Source of the DNA: Nocardiopsis sp. YSL2
Lineage (GTDB): Bacteria; Actinomycetota; Actinomycetes; Streptosporangiales; Streptosporangiaceae
Direction: 5' to 3'
NCBI RefSeq assembly: GCF_030555055.1
Contig: NZ_JAMOAO010000001.1
Span: forward strand, 5,642,001-5,706,000
Length of the DNA: 64,000 bases
The notes under the pieces are model-generated. The model made no database searches. It was not told the origin of the DNA and was given only the letters and a program-made list of their open reading frames with translations. Positions 25,252 to 33,401 of the stretch are shown here, one piece after another (the stretch's first letter is position 1; each line of letters begins with the position of its first letter). Made by a program: the position numbers and the translations under genes.

Positions 25252-26709
25252 TCAGCTCACCGGCGCCGCGTCGTTGGAGTCCAGGCCCGCCAGCAGCGCG
25301 TTGACGTCGCGCACGCACCCGCCGCACCCGGTGGTGGCGCGGGTGGTCGCGGCGATGGCGTCCCGGTCCCGGGCCCCGTCCAGCCACGCCTGCTCGATGT
25401 CGGTGCGGGTGACGGCGTTGCACCGGCACACCAGCGCCTCGGGGGTGCCTGGGGCTCCCTCGTCCGGTGTGGCCGTGGGCAGCCCCTGGACCAGGGCCAG
25501 GCGGTCGGCGGGCACCGAGGCGCCGGTGTCGTGCAGCTGGGAGACGGTGGCGGCTGCCTCGGGGAAGCCGAGCAGGACGGCGCCCACCACCTTGTCCTGG
25601 CTGACCACGAGCTTGGCGTAGCGTCCCCCGTGCGCGTCGCTGACGGTGACGGTCTCCAGGCCTGCGGCGTCGTCGTCCTCGTGGACCTGCCCGAAGGAGG
25701 TCAGCTCGATCCCCTCGGCCTTGAGGCGGGTGACCGGCCTGGACCCGGTGTAGCGGGCCTGGGGTTCGGTGCCGGTGAGGCGCCGGGCCAGGACGGCGGC
25801 CTGTTCCCAGCCGGGCTGGACGAGGCCGGCGCCGCCTCCGGCGTGCTGGGCGCAGTCGCCGATGGCGTGCACACGCGGGTCGGAGGTGCTCAGGAAGTCG
25901 TCGACCAGCACGCCGTGCTCGACCTCGATGCCCGCGTCCTTGACGAGTTCGGTGTTGCCGCGCACTCCCGCGGTGACCACGAGGACGTCGCCGGGCAGGA
26001 CGCGCCCGTCGTCCAGTTCCAGGCCGGTGCCCGGGACCCACCGTGAGGCCACCCGCCAGGAGTGGACGGTCACGCCCAGGTCCTCGTAGAGGTGGCCCAG
26101 GATCTTCGCGGCGGGCTTGTCGATCTGGCGGCGCATGATCCAGGGCGAGGACTCCACCACCGACACCCGGGCGCCGCGTCCGGCCAGTCCGCGCGCGGCC
26201 TCCAGGCCCAGCACGCCGCCGCCCAGGACCACCACGGGGGCGCCGGGCCGTACCAGCGACAGCAGGCGTTCGCAGTCGGCCAGGTCGCGCAGGGCGGTCA
26301 CGCCTTCGCCGGGCTGCCCGTCCTTGGCCGAGACGCCCGTCACGGGCGGGAAGGAGGCGCGTGCGCCCGTGGCCATGACCAGTTCGTCGTAGGGCAGGTG
26401 GGAGCCGTCGTCCAGGGTCACCGTGCGCTGTGCGGTGTCCAGGGCGGTGGCGGTCAGGCCGGTGCGGATGGTGACGCCGGGGGTGTCGGGTGCGGGCAGG
26501 CGGATCTGTTCGGGGGTGTAGTCGCCCGCGACCACGCCCGAGAGCAGGACGCGGTTGTAGGCGGCGTGGGGTTCGGTGCCGACCACGGTGACGTGGACGC
26601 GCCGCCCCTCAGGGTCGAGCCGGGCGACCTCCTCGGCGAAGCGGGCGCCGACCATCCCGTTGCCGACGACCACGATCTGGCGCGGGGACGCGCCCTGCAC
26701 GGTGCTCAA
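25252..26709 (-). CDS. FAD/NAD(P)H oxidoreductase with BFD-type [2Fe-2S] domain (NasB-like)
   Basis: A 485-aa flavoprotein from TTG 26709, with GGAGG six bases upstream. It has two dinucleotide folds (IVVVGNGMVGARFAEEVA near 12 and VVVLGGGVLGLEAARGLAG near 150), FAD-contact motif VHAIGDCAQH near 285, and a C-terminal BFD-like cluster (VCRCNAVTRTDIEQAWL and TTGCGGCV). It resembles the N-terminal half of NirB without the siroheme domain. Following the nitrate reductase gene in the same operon, it probably passes electrons from NAD(P)H to that enzyme, as NasB does for NasC. It is the last gene of the unit, ahead of a strong terminator. Confidence 0.85.
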   Translation of the reverse strand: MSTVQGASPRQIVVVGNGMVGARFAEEVARLDPEGRRVHVTVVGTEPHAAYNRVLLSGVVAGDYTPEQIRLPAPDTPGVTIRTGLTATALDTAQRTVTLDDGSHLPYDELVMATGARASFPPVTGVSAKDGQPGEGVTALRDLADCERLLSLVRPGAPVVVLGGGVLGLEAARGLAGRGARVSVVESSPWIMRRQIDKPAAKILGHLYEDLGVTVHSWRVASRWVPGTGLELDDGRVLPGDVLVVTAGVRGNTELVKDAGIEVEHGVLVDDFLSTSDPRVHAIGDCAQHAGGGAGLVQPGWEQAAVLARRLTGTEPQARYTGSRPVTRLKAEGIELTSFGQVHEDDDAAGLETVTVSDAHGGRYAKLVVSQDKVVGAVLLGFPEAAATVSQLHDTGASVPADRLALVQGLPTATPDEGAPGTPEALVCRCNAVTRTDIEQAWLDGARDRDAIAATTRATTGCGGCVRDVNALLAGLDSNDAAPVS

Positions 26710-26781
26710 CTACTGCCTCCAGGTGGGTGGGTGTGGGCGTCCCGGGCGGCGTCGGCCGGGTCTGACAAGGTGCTGCGGTCC

Positions 26782-28875
26782 TCAGGACGCGGGTCCGGGT
26801 TCGAGGCGGACCGCGCTGACCTTGAACTCGGGCATGCGGCTGGTGGGGTCCAGTGCCGGGTTGGTGAGGTTGTTGGCGCTGTGCTCGTCGCCGAAGTGGA
26901 AGGGCAGGAACACCGTGTCCAGGCGGGCGGTGTGGTCGAGGCGGACCCGGGCGCGGGTGCGTCCGCGCCGGGAGGAGACGGTGGCCCACTCCCCTGCCGT
27001 GACTCCGGCGCGTGCCGCGGTGTCGGGGTGGACCTCCACGTACACGTCGGGTTCGGCCGTGCGCAGCTCGGTGACGCGGCGGGTCTGGGCTCCGGACTGG
27101 TAGTGGCCCATGAGACGGCCGGTGGTGGCCAGCAGCGGGAAGTCCTCGTCGGTGTCCTCGGCCGGGGGCCGGTGGGCGACCGCCACGAAGCGGGCCAGTC
27201 CGTCGGGGTGGGCGAAGGCGTCCAGGAACAGGCGCGGGGTGGGCGCGGCGTCGGGCAGCACCGGCCAGTAGAGGGCTTCGCCGTCCTCCAGGCGCTCGGG
27301 GGTGGCGCCGGAGTAGTCGGCCGCTCCCCCGGCCGAGGCGCGGCCCAGTTCGGCCAGGACGGTGTCGGGGTCGGTGGGGAAGCGTTCGGCGGGCTGGCCG
27401 AGCCTGGCGGCCAGCGCCGAGAGCACCTCCAGGTCGGTGCGCACGCCTTCGGGGGGCGCGGTGGCGCGGTTGCGGCGCAGGATGCGGCCTTCGAGGTTGG
27501 TCATGGTGCCCGACTCCTCGGCCCACTGGGCCACGGGAAGGACGACGTCGGCCATCGCGGCGGTCTCGGACAGGACGAAGTCGGCGGCGACCAGGAAGTC
27601 CAGGGAGGCCACGCGTGAGCGCACGCGCTCGGAGTCGGGGGCCGAGACGACGGGGTTGGAGCCGAACAGGAGCATGGCGCGCGGTCCGCCGCCCTCGCCC
27701 AGGGCGTCCAGGAGCTCGAAGGCCGAGCGGCCGGGGCCTGGCAGGGTGTCGGGGTCCACGCCCCACACGCCCGCCACGTGTGCGCGGTCGTCGGGGTCGG
27801 CGATCTTGCGGTAGCCGGGCAGCTGGTCGGCCTTCTGGCCGTGCTCGCGGCCGCCCTGGCCGTTGCCCTGGCCGGTGATGCACCCGTATCCGGAGCCCTG
27901 GCGGCCGGGCAGTCCCAGGGCCAGGGCCAGGTTGATCCACGCCGAGACGGTGTCGGTGCCCTTGGCGTGCTGTTCGGTCCCGCGTCCGCTGAGGATGTAG
28001 GCGGACCGGTTGCGGGCGGCCTGCCCGAGCAGGTCGGCGGCGGCGCGGATGCGGCCGGCCGGGACGCCGGTGACCTGCTCGGTGCGTTCGGGCCACCAGG
28101 CGGCGGCGTGCTCCCAGGCGCGGTCGAAGCCGGCGGTGCGGCGGGCGACGTAGTCGTCGTCGACCCAGCCCTGGATGCGGGCGGCGTGCAGTAGTCCCAG
28201 GGCCAGGGCCAGGTCGGTGCCGGGGCGGGGCGCCAGGTGCACGCCGCCGTTGTCCAGGGCGACGCGGGCGGTGGCCGAGCGGCGCGGGTCGATGACGATC
28301 AGGGTGGGTGCCGACAGGTGGCCCATCATGGGCGGCATGGTCTCGGCCGGGTTGGCCCCGGCGAGCACGACCACCTCGGCCTGGCCGACGTCGGTGAGCG
28401 GGAAGGGCATCCCGCGGTCCAGCCCGAAGGCCTTGGTGGAGCCGGCCGCGGCCGAGGACATGCAGAACCGGCCGTTGTAGTCGATCTGGGAGGTGGCCAG
28501 GGCCAGGCGGGCGAACTTGCCCAGGGTGTAGGACTTCTCGTTGGTCAGGCCGCCGCTGCCGAACACCGCCACCGTGTCGGGACCCGACTCCGCCCGGAGG
28601 GCGAGCAGGCGTTCGGCGATGTGGTCCAGTGCGGTGTCCCAGTCCACCTCGGTGAGCGGGGAACCGCGGTCCTTGCGCATCAGCGGCCGGGTGAGGCGGT
28701 CGGGCACGGTGAGCACCTCGGCGGAGGTCCACCCCTTGCGGCACAGGCCTCCCCGGTTGGTGGGGAAGTCCGCCGGGCGGGCGGCGAGCCGTCCGTCTGG
28801 TCCGGTTTCCAGGTGCATGGCGCACTGGAGGGCGCAGTAGGGGCAGTGGGTCTGGGTGCTCGTGCCTTGGGTCAT
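26782..28875 (-). CDS. nasC: Assimilatory nitrate reductase catalytic subunit (molybdopterin enzyme)
   Basis: A 697-aa molybdenum enzyme from ATG 28875, which overlaps the narK stop in ATGA. The N-terminal [4Fe-4S] motif CPYCALQCAMHL...GGLCRKGWT occupies about 11-50. Molybdopterin-binding segments follow: VFGSGGLTNEKSY, DYNGRFCMSSAAAGS, VVLAGANPAETMPPMM, GYGCITGQGNGQGGREHG and MLLFGSNPVV. The C-terminal dinucleotide-binding part contains LLATTGRLMGHYQSGAQTRR and FHFGDEHSANNLTNPALDP, both typical of NasA/NasC. It reduces nitrate to nitrite in the cytoplasm. Unlike some homologues it has no C-terminal BFD domain; that module is in the next gene. Naming as nasC follows the Bacillus convention. 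Confidence 0.9.
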   Translation of the reverse strand: MTQGTSTQTHCPYCALQCAMHLETGPDGRLAARPADFPTNRGGLCRKGWTSAEVLTVPDRLTRPLMRKDRGSPLTEVDWDTALDHIAERLLALRAESGPDTVAVFGSGGLTNEKSYTLGKFARLALATSQIDYNGRFCMSSAAAGSTKAFGLDRGMPFPLTDVGQAEVVVLAGANPAETMPPMMGHLSAPTLIVIDPRRSATARVALDNGGVHLAPRPGTDLALALGLLHAARIQGWVDDDYVARRTAGFDRAWEHAAAWWPERTEQVTGVPAGRIRAAADLLGQAARNRSAYILSGRGTEQHAKGTDTVSAWINLALALGLPGRQGSGYGCITGQGNGQGGREHGQKADQLPGYRKIADPDDRAHVAGVWGVDPDTLPGPGRSAFELLDALGEGGGPRAMLLFGSNPVVSAPDSERVRSRVASLDFLVAADFVLSETAAMADVVLPVAQWAEESGTMTNLEGRILRRNRATAPPEGVRTDLEVLSALAARLGQPAERFPTDPDTVLAELGRASAGGAADYSGATPERLEDGEALYWPVLPDAAPTPRLFLDAFAHPDGLARFVAVAHRPPAEDTDEDFPLLATTGRLMGHYQSGAQTRRVTELRTAEPDVYVEVHPDTAARAGVTAGEWATVSSRRGRTRARVRLDHTARLDTVFLPFHFGDEHSANNLTNPALDPTSRMPEFKVSAVRLEPGPAS

Positions 28876-30281
28876 CGTGCGACGGTCTCCGTGGTGCCGG
28901 TCTGGGCGGGCTGGGGGCGGGAGGAGGGGGGTGTGGCGAGGCCGGGGGTGCGCATGTAGACGGCGTAGGTGATGAAAGCGCACACCGTGTAGAAGACCAG
29001 GAAGGCGATGAAGCCGGGGGCGGCCGACTCGGTGGCGCGGAAGGACTCGCGGAAGACGAGGTTGATGGCGACGCCGCCCATGGCGCCCATCGCGCCGATC
29101 AGGCCGAGCATGGAGCTGGCGATGCGCTTGTTGTAGGAGAGGGTCTCCTCGCGGGGGGCGCCCTGGGCGATGGCGTTCTGCGCCTTGGCGGCGTAGATGG
29201 AGGGGATCATCTTGTAGGTGGAGCCGTTGCCGATCCCGGTCAGGACGAACACGACGCAGAAGGCGCCGATGAACACGGCCAAGGAGTCGGCGTTGATGGC
29301 GGCGACGACCACGCCGGTGCCGGCGACCATGGCGACGAAGTTCCACAGGGTCACGCGCGCCCCGCCGAAGCGGTCGGCCATCTTGCCGCCGATCGGGCGG
29401 ATGAGCGAGCCGATCGCGGGGCCGAGGAAGGTGATGGAGGCGGCCTGCAGGGGCTCGAGGCCGAACTGGTTCTGCAGCAGCAGGCCGAAGGCGAACCCGA
29501 AGCCGATGAAGGAGCCGAACGTGCCGACGTAGAGGAAGGACATGATCCAGAAGTGGCGGTCCTTCGTCGCGGCGAGCTGGGCGGAGGCGTCGCTGCGGGC
29601 ACCGGCGAGGTTGTTCATGTGGCGGATCGCGACCCAGATCGCGAGCAGGATGAACGGCACGTAGAACAGCGGGACGAAGTGTCCGGCCTGTGCGGTGAAC
29701 AGCGCGATGACGCCGAGGCCGACCAGCTGGACGGTGGCCACGCCGATGTTGCCCCCGCCGGCGTTCATGCCCAGGGCCCACCCCTTCTCCTTCTCGGGGA
29801 AGTAGAAGTTGATGTTGGCCATGGAGGAGGAGAAGTTGCCGCCGCCGATGCCGGCGACGGCCGCCAGGACCAGGAAGAGCCAGTAGGGCGTCTGCGGTGC
29901 CTGGATGAGGAAGACGGCCAGGCCGGTGGGGACCAGCAGCATCGTGGAGGAGATGATCGTCCAGTTGCGGCCGCCGAAGAAGGGCACGGCCAGGGTGTAG
30001 GGCACGCGCAGGACCGCGCCGACGAAGGCGACCACGGACACCAGCAGGAACTTCTGCTCAGGCGCCCAGTCGAAGCCGGTGGCGGGGGTCATGAACAGGA
30101 CGAGTACCGACCAGATGCTCCAGATGGAGAATCCGATGTGCTCGGAGAAGATCGAGGCCCACAGGTTGCGCTTGGCGACGGGGCGCCCCTTCTCCTGCCA
30201 GAAGGTGTCGTTCTCCGGATCCCAGTCGGTGATCCAGCTCTTTCCTGTGCGGGCGGCGCGTTGGCCAGTCTCGGGGGTCAC
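28872..30281 (-). CDS. narK: NarK-type nitrate/nitrite transporter
   Basis: A 469-aa MFS protein. GTG 30281 is preferred because AGGAAGG lies seven bases upstream; a longer reading to 30446 would run through the GlnR site. About twelve helices are visible. Both nitrate-signature regions occur: SSSMANINFYFPEKEKGWAL with NAGGGNIGVATVQ near 175-200, and TYKMIPSIYAAK with SMLGLIGAMGAMGG near 380-425. An N-terminal WDPENDTFW segment is typical of the group. It imports nitrate and may export nitrite. It is the first gene of narK-nasC-FAD reductase, with a GlnR-type site about 75 bases upstream. Confidence 0.94.
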   Translation of the reverse strand: MTPETGQRAARTGKSWITDWDPENDTFWQEKGRPVAKRNLWASIFSEHIGFSIWSIWSVLVLFMTPATGFDWAPEQKFLLVSVVAFVGAVLRVPYTLAVPFFGGRNWTIISSTMLLVPTGLAVFLIQAPQTPYWLFLVLAAVAGIGGGNFSSSMANINFYFPEKEKGWALGMNAGGGNIGVATVQLVGLGVIALFTAQAGHFVPLFYVPFILLAIWVAIRHMNNLAGARSDASAQLAATKDRHFWIMSFLYVGTFGSFIGFGFAFGLLLQNQFGLEPLQAASITFLGPAIGSLIRPIGGKMADRFGGARVTLWNFVAMVAGTGVVVAAINADSLAVFIGAFCVVFVLTGIGNGSTYKMIPSIYAAKAQNAIAQGAPREETLSYNKRIASSMLGLIGAMGAMGGVAINLVFRESFRATESAAPGFIAFLVFYTVCAFITYAVYMRTPGLATPPSSRPQPAQTGTTETVAR

Positions 30282-30307
30282 GACCGGGCCTTCCTGTTCG
30301 ACGGTTG

Positions 30308-30372
30308 GTGACAAAACCGAAGGTAGGAAGCTTGCGTGTCCGCGACATGTCCAGCCGTAACACACAAGAAAC
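30308..30372. promoter_or_regulatory. GlnR-type binding site upstream of narK
   Basis: GTAAC (30357-30361), a six-base spacer and GAAAC (30368-30372) match the actinobacterial GlnR pattern GTnAC-n6-GAAAC exactly. Closer to the gene, GTGAC (30308-30312), six bases and GAAGG (30319-30323) form a second, weaker pair. The location, 27-91 bases before the narK start, is right for nitrogen control of the operon. Confidence 0.7.
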
Positions 30373-30483
30373 AGTCGCCTCACCCAGGGGCGTCGACCGC
30401 GGTGAGAACCCCATGTTACGAGCGCAATCAGGCATGTAGCACCCACGTTTCACGCCCGGTGTGTTCTTGCGCACCCTGGCGGG

Positions 30484-30657
30484 TCACCGGCCGTCGGGCC
30501 CCTGGCCCCGCTGTCTGTTGCGCGTGCCGGCGTCCAAGGCCGTGCCCAGCGCGAGACCGATGGCGATACCGATGGCGATGTTGTCCAGGGACAGCCCGAC
30601 GGCCGCGCCCAGAATCAGTCCGAGGGCCATCCCCTTGCCCGGCTTCCAGTTCCTCAT
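30484..30657 (-). CDS. 57-aa glycine-rich single-pass membrane protein
   Basis: A short gene from ATG 30657, preceded by GGGGAAGG four to eight bases upstream. The protein begins MRNWKPGKGMALGLILGAAV, continues with hydrophobic small-residue repeats (IAIGIAIGLALGTALDAG) and ends in the basic tail RNRQRGQGPDGR. The GxxxG-like spacing of glycines resembles glycine-zipper membrane peptides that pack or oligomerise in the bilayer. Third-position G/C is high and the coding frame differs from every long ORF here, so it is easily missed. It lies upstream of narK on the same strand. The function is unknown. Confidence 0.7.
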   Translation of the reverse strand: MRNWKPGKGMALGLILGAAVGLSLDNIAIGIAIGLALGTALDAGTRNRQRGQGPDGR

Positions 30658-30841
30658 GCGCCTTCCCCGGTCGAAGCGGTGTCGGATGGTTGGACGTGTG
30701 CGGTGCGGCGGGGGTTCCCGCCTTGGCGCCCGGGGTGGCCGGGCCTGCGGGAGCGATGTGCCCGAACCACCGGTGGGAGCACCCCCGAGGCGCTATCGTG
30801 CCGACAGCCGCCCGAGGCCGGAACGATCGGAGCCCGCCGCG

Positions 30842-31144
30842 ATGGACCACCCCAACCTCACCGACCACCTCGGAGCGCCGCTGGGCAGGCCGCTCGCCCT
30901 CGCCGTGGTGGGGGCCGGGGCACGGGGGCGCGCCTACGCGCGCTTGGCCGCCGAGATCGGCGCGGAGCGGGTACGGGTCGTGGCCGTGGCCGAACCGGAC
31001 CGGCGGCGGCGCGAGCACCTGGCCCGGGCCTGGGGGATCGGCGAGGAGCACGCCTTCACCGGCTAGGCCGAGCTGGCCCGCCGCCCCCGCCTGGCCGACG
31101 CCGCCGAGCGGGCGCGCCGCCGCGACGCGGTGGTCGTGCTCTGA
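30842..31144 (+). pseudogene. Gfo/Idh/MocA-type NAD-dependent oxidoreductase remnant
   Basis: From ATG 30842 the frame encodes about 74 residues of an N-terminal Rossmann domain: LALAVVGAGARGRAYARLAA, then RVRVVAVAEPDRRRREHLAR and GIGEEHAFTG. It is cut by TAG at 31064-31066. In the same frame the sequence continues as AELARRPRLADAAERARRRD to a second stop at 31142-31144. Intact family members have about 330-400 residues, so only the nucleotide-binding start remains. The catalytic EKP-type region is absent. This is a degraded gene, not a functional small protein. It is also missing a partner operon, suggesting a deletion scar. Confidence 0.6.
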
Positions 31145-31235
31145 GGCGGGTTCACACCGCCGGCCGCATACCCGTCCGCCACGGTGGCCGTGGTCCTGCG
31201 CGAGGACCTGGAGGCGCCGCCGGGCGCCGCCGGCT

Positions 31236-31805
31236 TCAGGCGGTGCGGCGTCCAGCCAGGTCCGCCACCTCTTCCAAAGAGGTGACGCGCTCGACCTCGG
31301 CGTCGGTGAGGTGGTTGATCAGGGCCCGGGCGGCCTGGGCCCGCGCGGTGGTGGGCAGGTGCCCGGCGTGGATCTCGGGCAGCCCCAGCTCCCACCCGCA
31401 GACCGCGCGCGGCGAGTACCGGTGCGGGTGGCGGCACACCGCCCAGCCCACGCGCACGGCGTGTTCGTGGCCCGGAGGGACGCCGGGACGGTCGGTCTCG
31501 CGGGCCGCGTAGCGGTAGCCGTTGGCCTCGTCGCAGGGGGCGCAGCCCTTCTCGCCCGAACCCAGTGCCCGACCGCATGCGGGACAGGGCAACCGTTCCA
31601 GCGCGGCGTCCACGACGCGCCAGTCGAACTGGTCGGGCCCCTCCGCCACCAGGCGGGCCAGGTCGGCCTCGGCCGCACCGCCCGGTTCGACCTCCCACTG
31701 CGCGCACGAGGTGGACCAGGCCAGCTCCACCTCCGCGGCGATCCGCGCCAGGGCGCGGGCCAGGCCGGCGCCGCGGCGGTGCGCGGGTGCGGGTGCGGGT
31801 TCCAT
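31236..31805 (-). CDS. Zinc-ribbon-containing protein of unknown function
   Basis: A 189-aa protein from ATG 31805. After an alanine-rich helical start (GLARALARIAAEVELAWSTS), two cysteine pairs form a probable zinc ribbon: LPCPACGRALG and GCAPCDEANGYRY, near residues 75-105. The rest is rich in His, Trp and Arg (VCRHPHRYSPRAVCGWELGL), and the C-terminus is helical (ARALINHLTDAEVERVTSL). No signal peptide or membrane segment. Similar proteins are annotated only as hypothetical in actinomycetes. It sits beside an oxidoreductase pseudogene and a Nudix gene on the same strand. Confidence 0.72.
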   Translation of the reverse strand: MEPAPAPAHRRGAGLARALARIAAEVELAWSTSCAQWEVEPGGAAEADLARLVAEGPDQFDWRVVDAALERLPCPACGRALGSGEKGCAPCDEANGYRYAARETDRPGVPPGHEHAVRVGWAVCRHPHRYSPRAVCGWELGLPEIHAGHLPTTARAQAARALINHLTDAEVERVTSLEEVADLAGRRTA

Positions 31806-31873
31806 GGCCGCAGGGTAACCGGCCCGCGGGCGGCGTCGCCAGCCGGTTTGCGCGGCCCCAGGGCCTGGCCCGG

Positions 31874-32407
31874 TCAGGGCCGCGGCCGTGTGGCGTACAG
31901 GTACAGCAGGGCGTTCATCGACGTGCCGCTCACCAGCGTGCGCTCCCTGATCAGTTCCGGCACCCGTGCCAGCGGCAGCCAGGTGATCCGCTCGGCCTCC
32001 CAGTGGTCGGCGGGGGCGCCCACGCGCTCGGCGGAGTCGGCCAGGAAGATGTGGTGCTCGCTGTCGGTGAGGCCGTTGGAGGGCTGGGTGTACAGCAGCG
32101 GGCGCAGGGGGCCCGGCCGCCAGCCGGTCTCCTCCTCGGTCTCCCGGGCCGCGGCCCGCATCGCGCTCTCCCCCGGCAGGACGCCGCCCATGGGGATCTC
32201 GTAGCCCCAGGTGTCGGGGATGAACCGGTGCCGCCACAGCAGCAGCACCCGGTCGCGGTCGTCGCACACCACGACCCCCGCCCCGGGCGGTCGGCGCAGC
32301 AGGCGGTGGGCGATGCGCCGGCCTCCGGGCAGTTCGACCTCGGCGACCCGCAGGTCGATCCAGGGGTCGGTGTAGAGCGACTTCTCCGAATGGACGGTCC
32401 AGCGCAC
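31874..32407 (-). CDS. Nudix hydrolase (ADP-ribose pyrophosphatase-like)
   Basis: A 177-aa enzyme from GTG 32407, with GGGGGAG seven bases upstream. The Nudix box GGVLPGESAMRAAARETEEE followed by TGW lies near residues 73-95, with the E-x7-RE-x2-EE metal-binding residues in place. YEIPMGGVLPGE and WRHRFIPDTWGYE are typical of the ADP-ribose/NDP-sugar pyrophosphatase branch. These enzymes hydrolyse nucleoside diphosphates linked to another moiety; the true substrate is not readable. It diverges from the NmrA-like gene at 32559. Confidence 0.88.
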   Translation of the reverse strand: MRWTVHSEKSLYTDPWIDLRVAEVELPGGRRIAHRLLRRPPGAGVVVCDDRDRVLLLWRHRFIPDTWGYEIPMGGVLPGESAMRAAARETEEETGWRPGPLRPLLYTQPSNGLTDSEHHIFLADSAERVGAPADHWEAERITWLPLARVPELIRERTLVSGTSMNALLYLYATRPRP

Positions 32408-32558
32408 AGGCGGTCTCCCCCTCAGGCGGATGCGTGGACCCGGCGGGCGTCCACGGCACTGCTCCTCCCGTGCCCGCGACGGTGCGTCGCCACGCGGGCC
32501 GTTGACGGTCCGTCCCCGGGTCGTCGCGATCGTCGCCTCCGGATGCTTGGGTGGTCGC

Positions 32559-33374
32559 ATGAGTGAACAACCGATTCTCGTGCTGGGGGCCACCGGGACC
32601 ACCGGGCGGCGGGTGGCCGAACTCCTGGGCGCCCAGGGCTATCCCGTGCGGGCGGCTTCGCGGCGCGGCAGGGTGCCGTTCGACTGGTCCGAGCCCGGCA
32701 CGTGGGAGGGCGCGCTCGACGGGGCGGGCGCCGTGTACCTGATGGCGCCGGACGGAGTGCCGGTGGATCCGGCGTTCGTGCGCTTGGCGGTGGACCAGGG
32801 TGTGCGGCGTGTGGTCCTGCTGTCGAGCCGGGCGATCGAGGAGATGGGCGACCAGCGCCTGCTGGCGGCCGAGCGCACGGTGCGCGGGAGCGGCGCGGAC
32901 TGGACGGTGCTGCGCTGCGACTGGTTCGACCAGAACTTCGACGAGGGGTTCTTCCGCGAGTCGGTGCGCGCCGGGCGCATCACCCTGCCGGTGGGCGGGG
33001 TGCGGCAGGCGTTCGTGGACGCGGGTGACATCGCGGCGGTGGCGGCCGCGGCGCTGACCGGAGGCGGGCACGCGGGCCGTGTGTACGAGGTCACGGGGCC
33101 GCGTGCGCTGACGTTCGGGGAGGCCGCCGAGGCGATCAGCGCCGCGGCCGGGTATCCGGTGGTGTTCGAGGGCGATCCGGAGGCGTTCGTGCGCGAGCAG
33201 GTCGTGGCCGGCCTGCCGGAGGAGGAGGCGCGGGGCGCGGCGCAGGCGTTCGCGGCGCTGAGGGCCATGGGCGACGCCGAACCGGGTGGGGACGTGCTGC
33301 GCGTGACGGGGCGCGCGCCCAAGGACTTCGCGGACTACGCCGCGGACGCGGCCCCGGCCTGGCGGGACTACTAG
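32559..33374 (+). CDS. NmrA-like NAD(P)-binding protein (atypical SDR)
   Basis: A 271-aa protein from ATG 32559. The N-terminal nucleotide motif ILVLGATGTTGRRVAELLG (about 6-24) is the GxxGxxG of atypical SDRs. VVLLSSRAIEEM, WTVLRCDWFDQNFDEGF and FVDAGDIAAVAAAAL follow the order of NmrA/ergot-alkaloid-type reductases. The YxxxK catalytic pair of classical SDRs is absent, so it may sense redox state or reduce a quinone-like substrate. Single gene between a divergent Nudix gene and a convergent MerR gene 27 bp away. Confidence 0.88.
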   Translation: MSEQPILVLGATGTTGRRVAELLGAQGYPVRAASRRGRVPFDWSEPGTWEGALDGAGAVYLMAPDGVPVDPAFVRLAVDQGVRRVVLLSSRAIEEMGDQRLLAAERTVRGSGADWTVLRCDWFDQNFDEGFFRESVRAGRITLPVGGVRQAFVDAGDIAAVAAAALTGGGHAGRVYEVTGPRALTFGEAAEAISAAAGYPVVFEGDPEAFVREQVVAGLPEEEARGAAQAFAALRAMGDAEPGGDVLRVTGRAPKDFADYAADAAPAWRDY

Positions 33375-33401
33375 GCGATCGGGCGGGCCGGCGGTGTCCG
33401 G

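Noticed and set aside
26609..28825. A 738-aa minus-strand frame over the nitrate reductase
   Set aside because: Arg/Pro/Gly-rich shadow; the reductase frame has the Fe-S and molybdopterin motifs.
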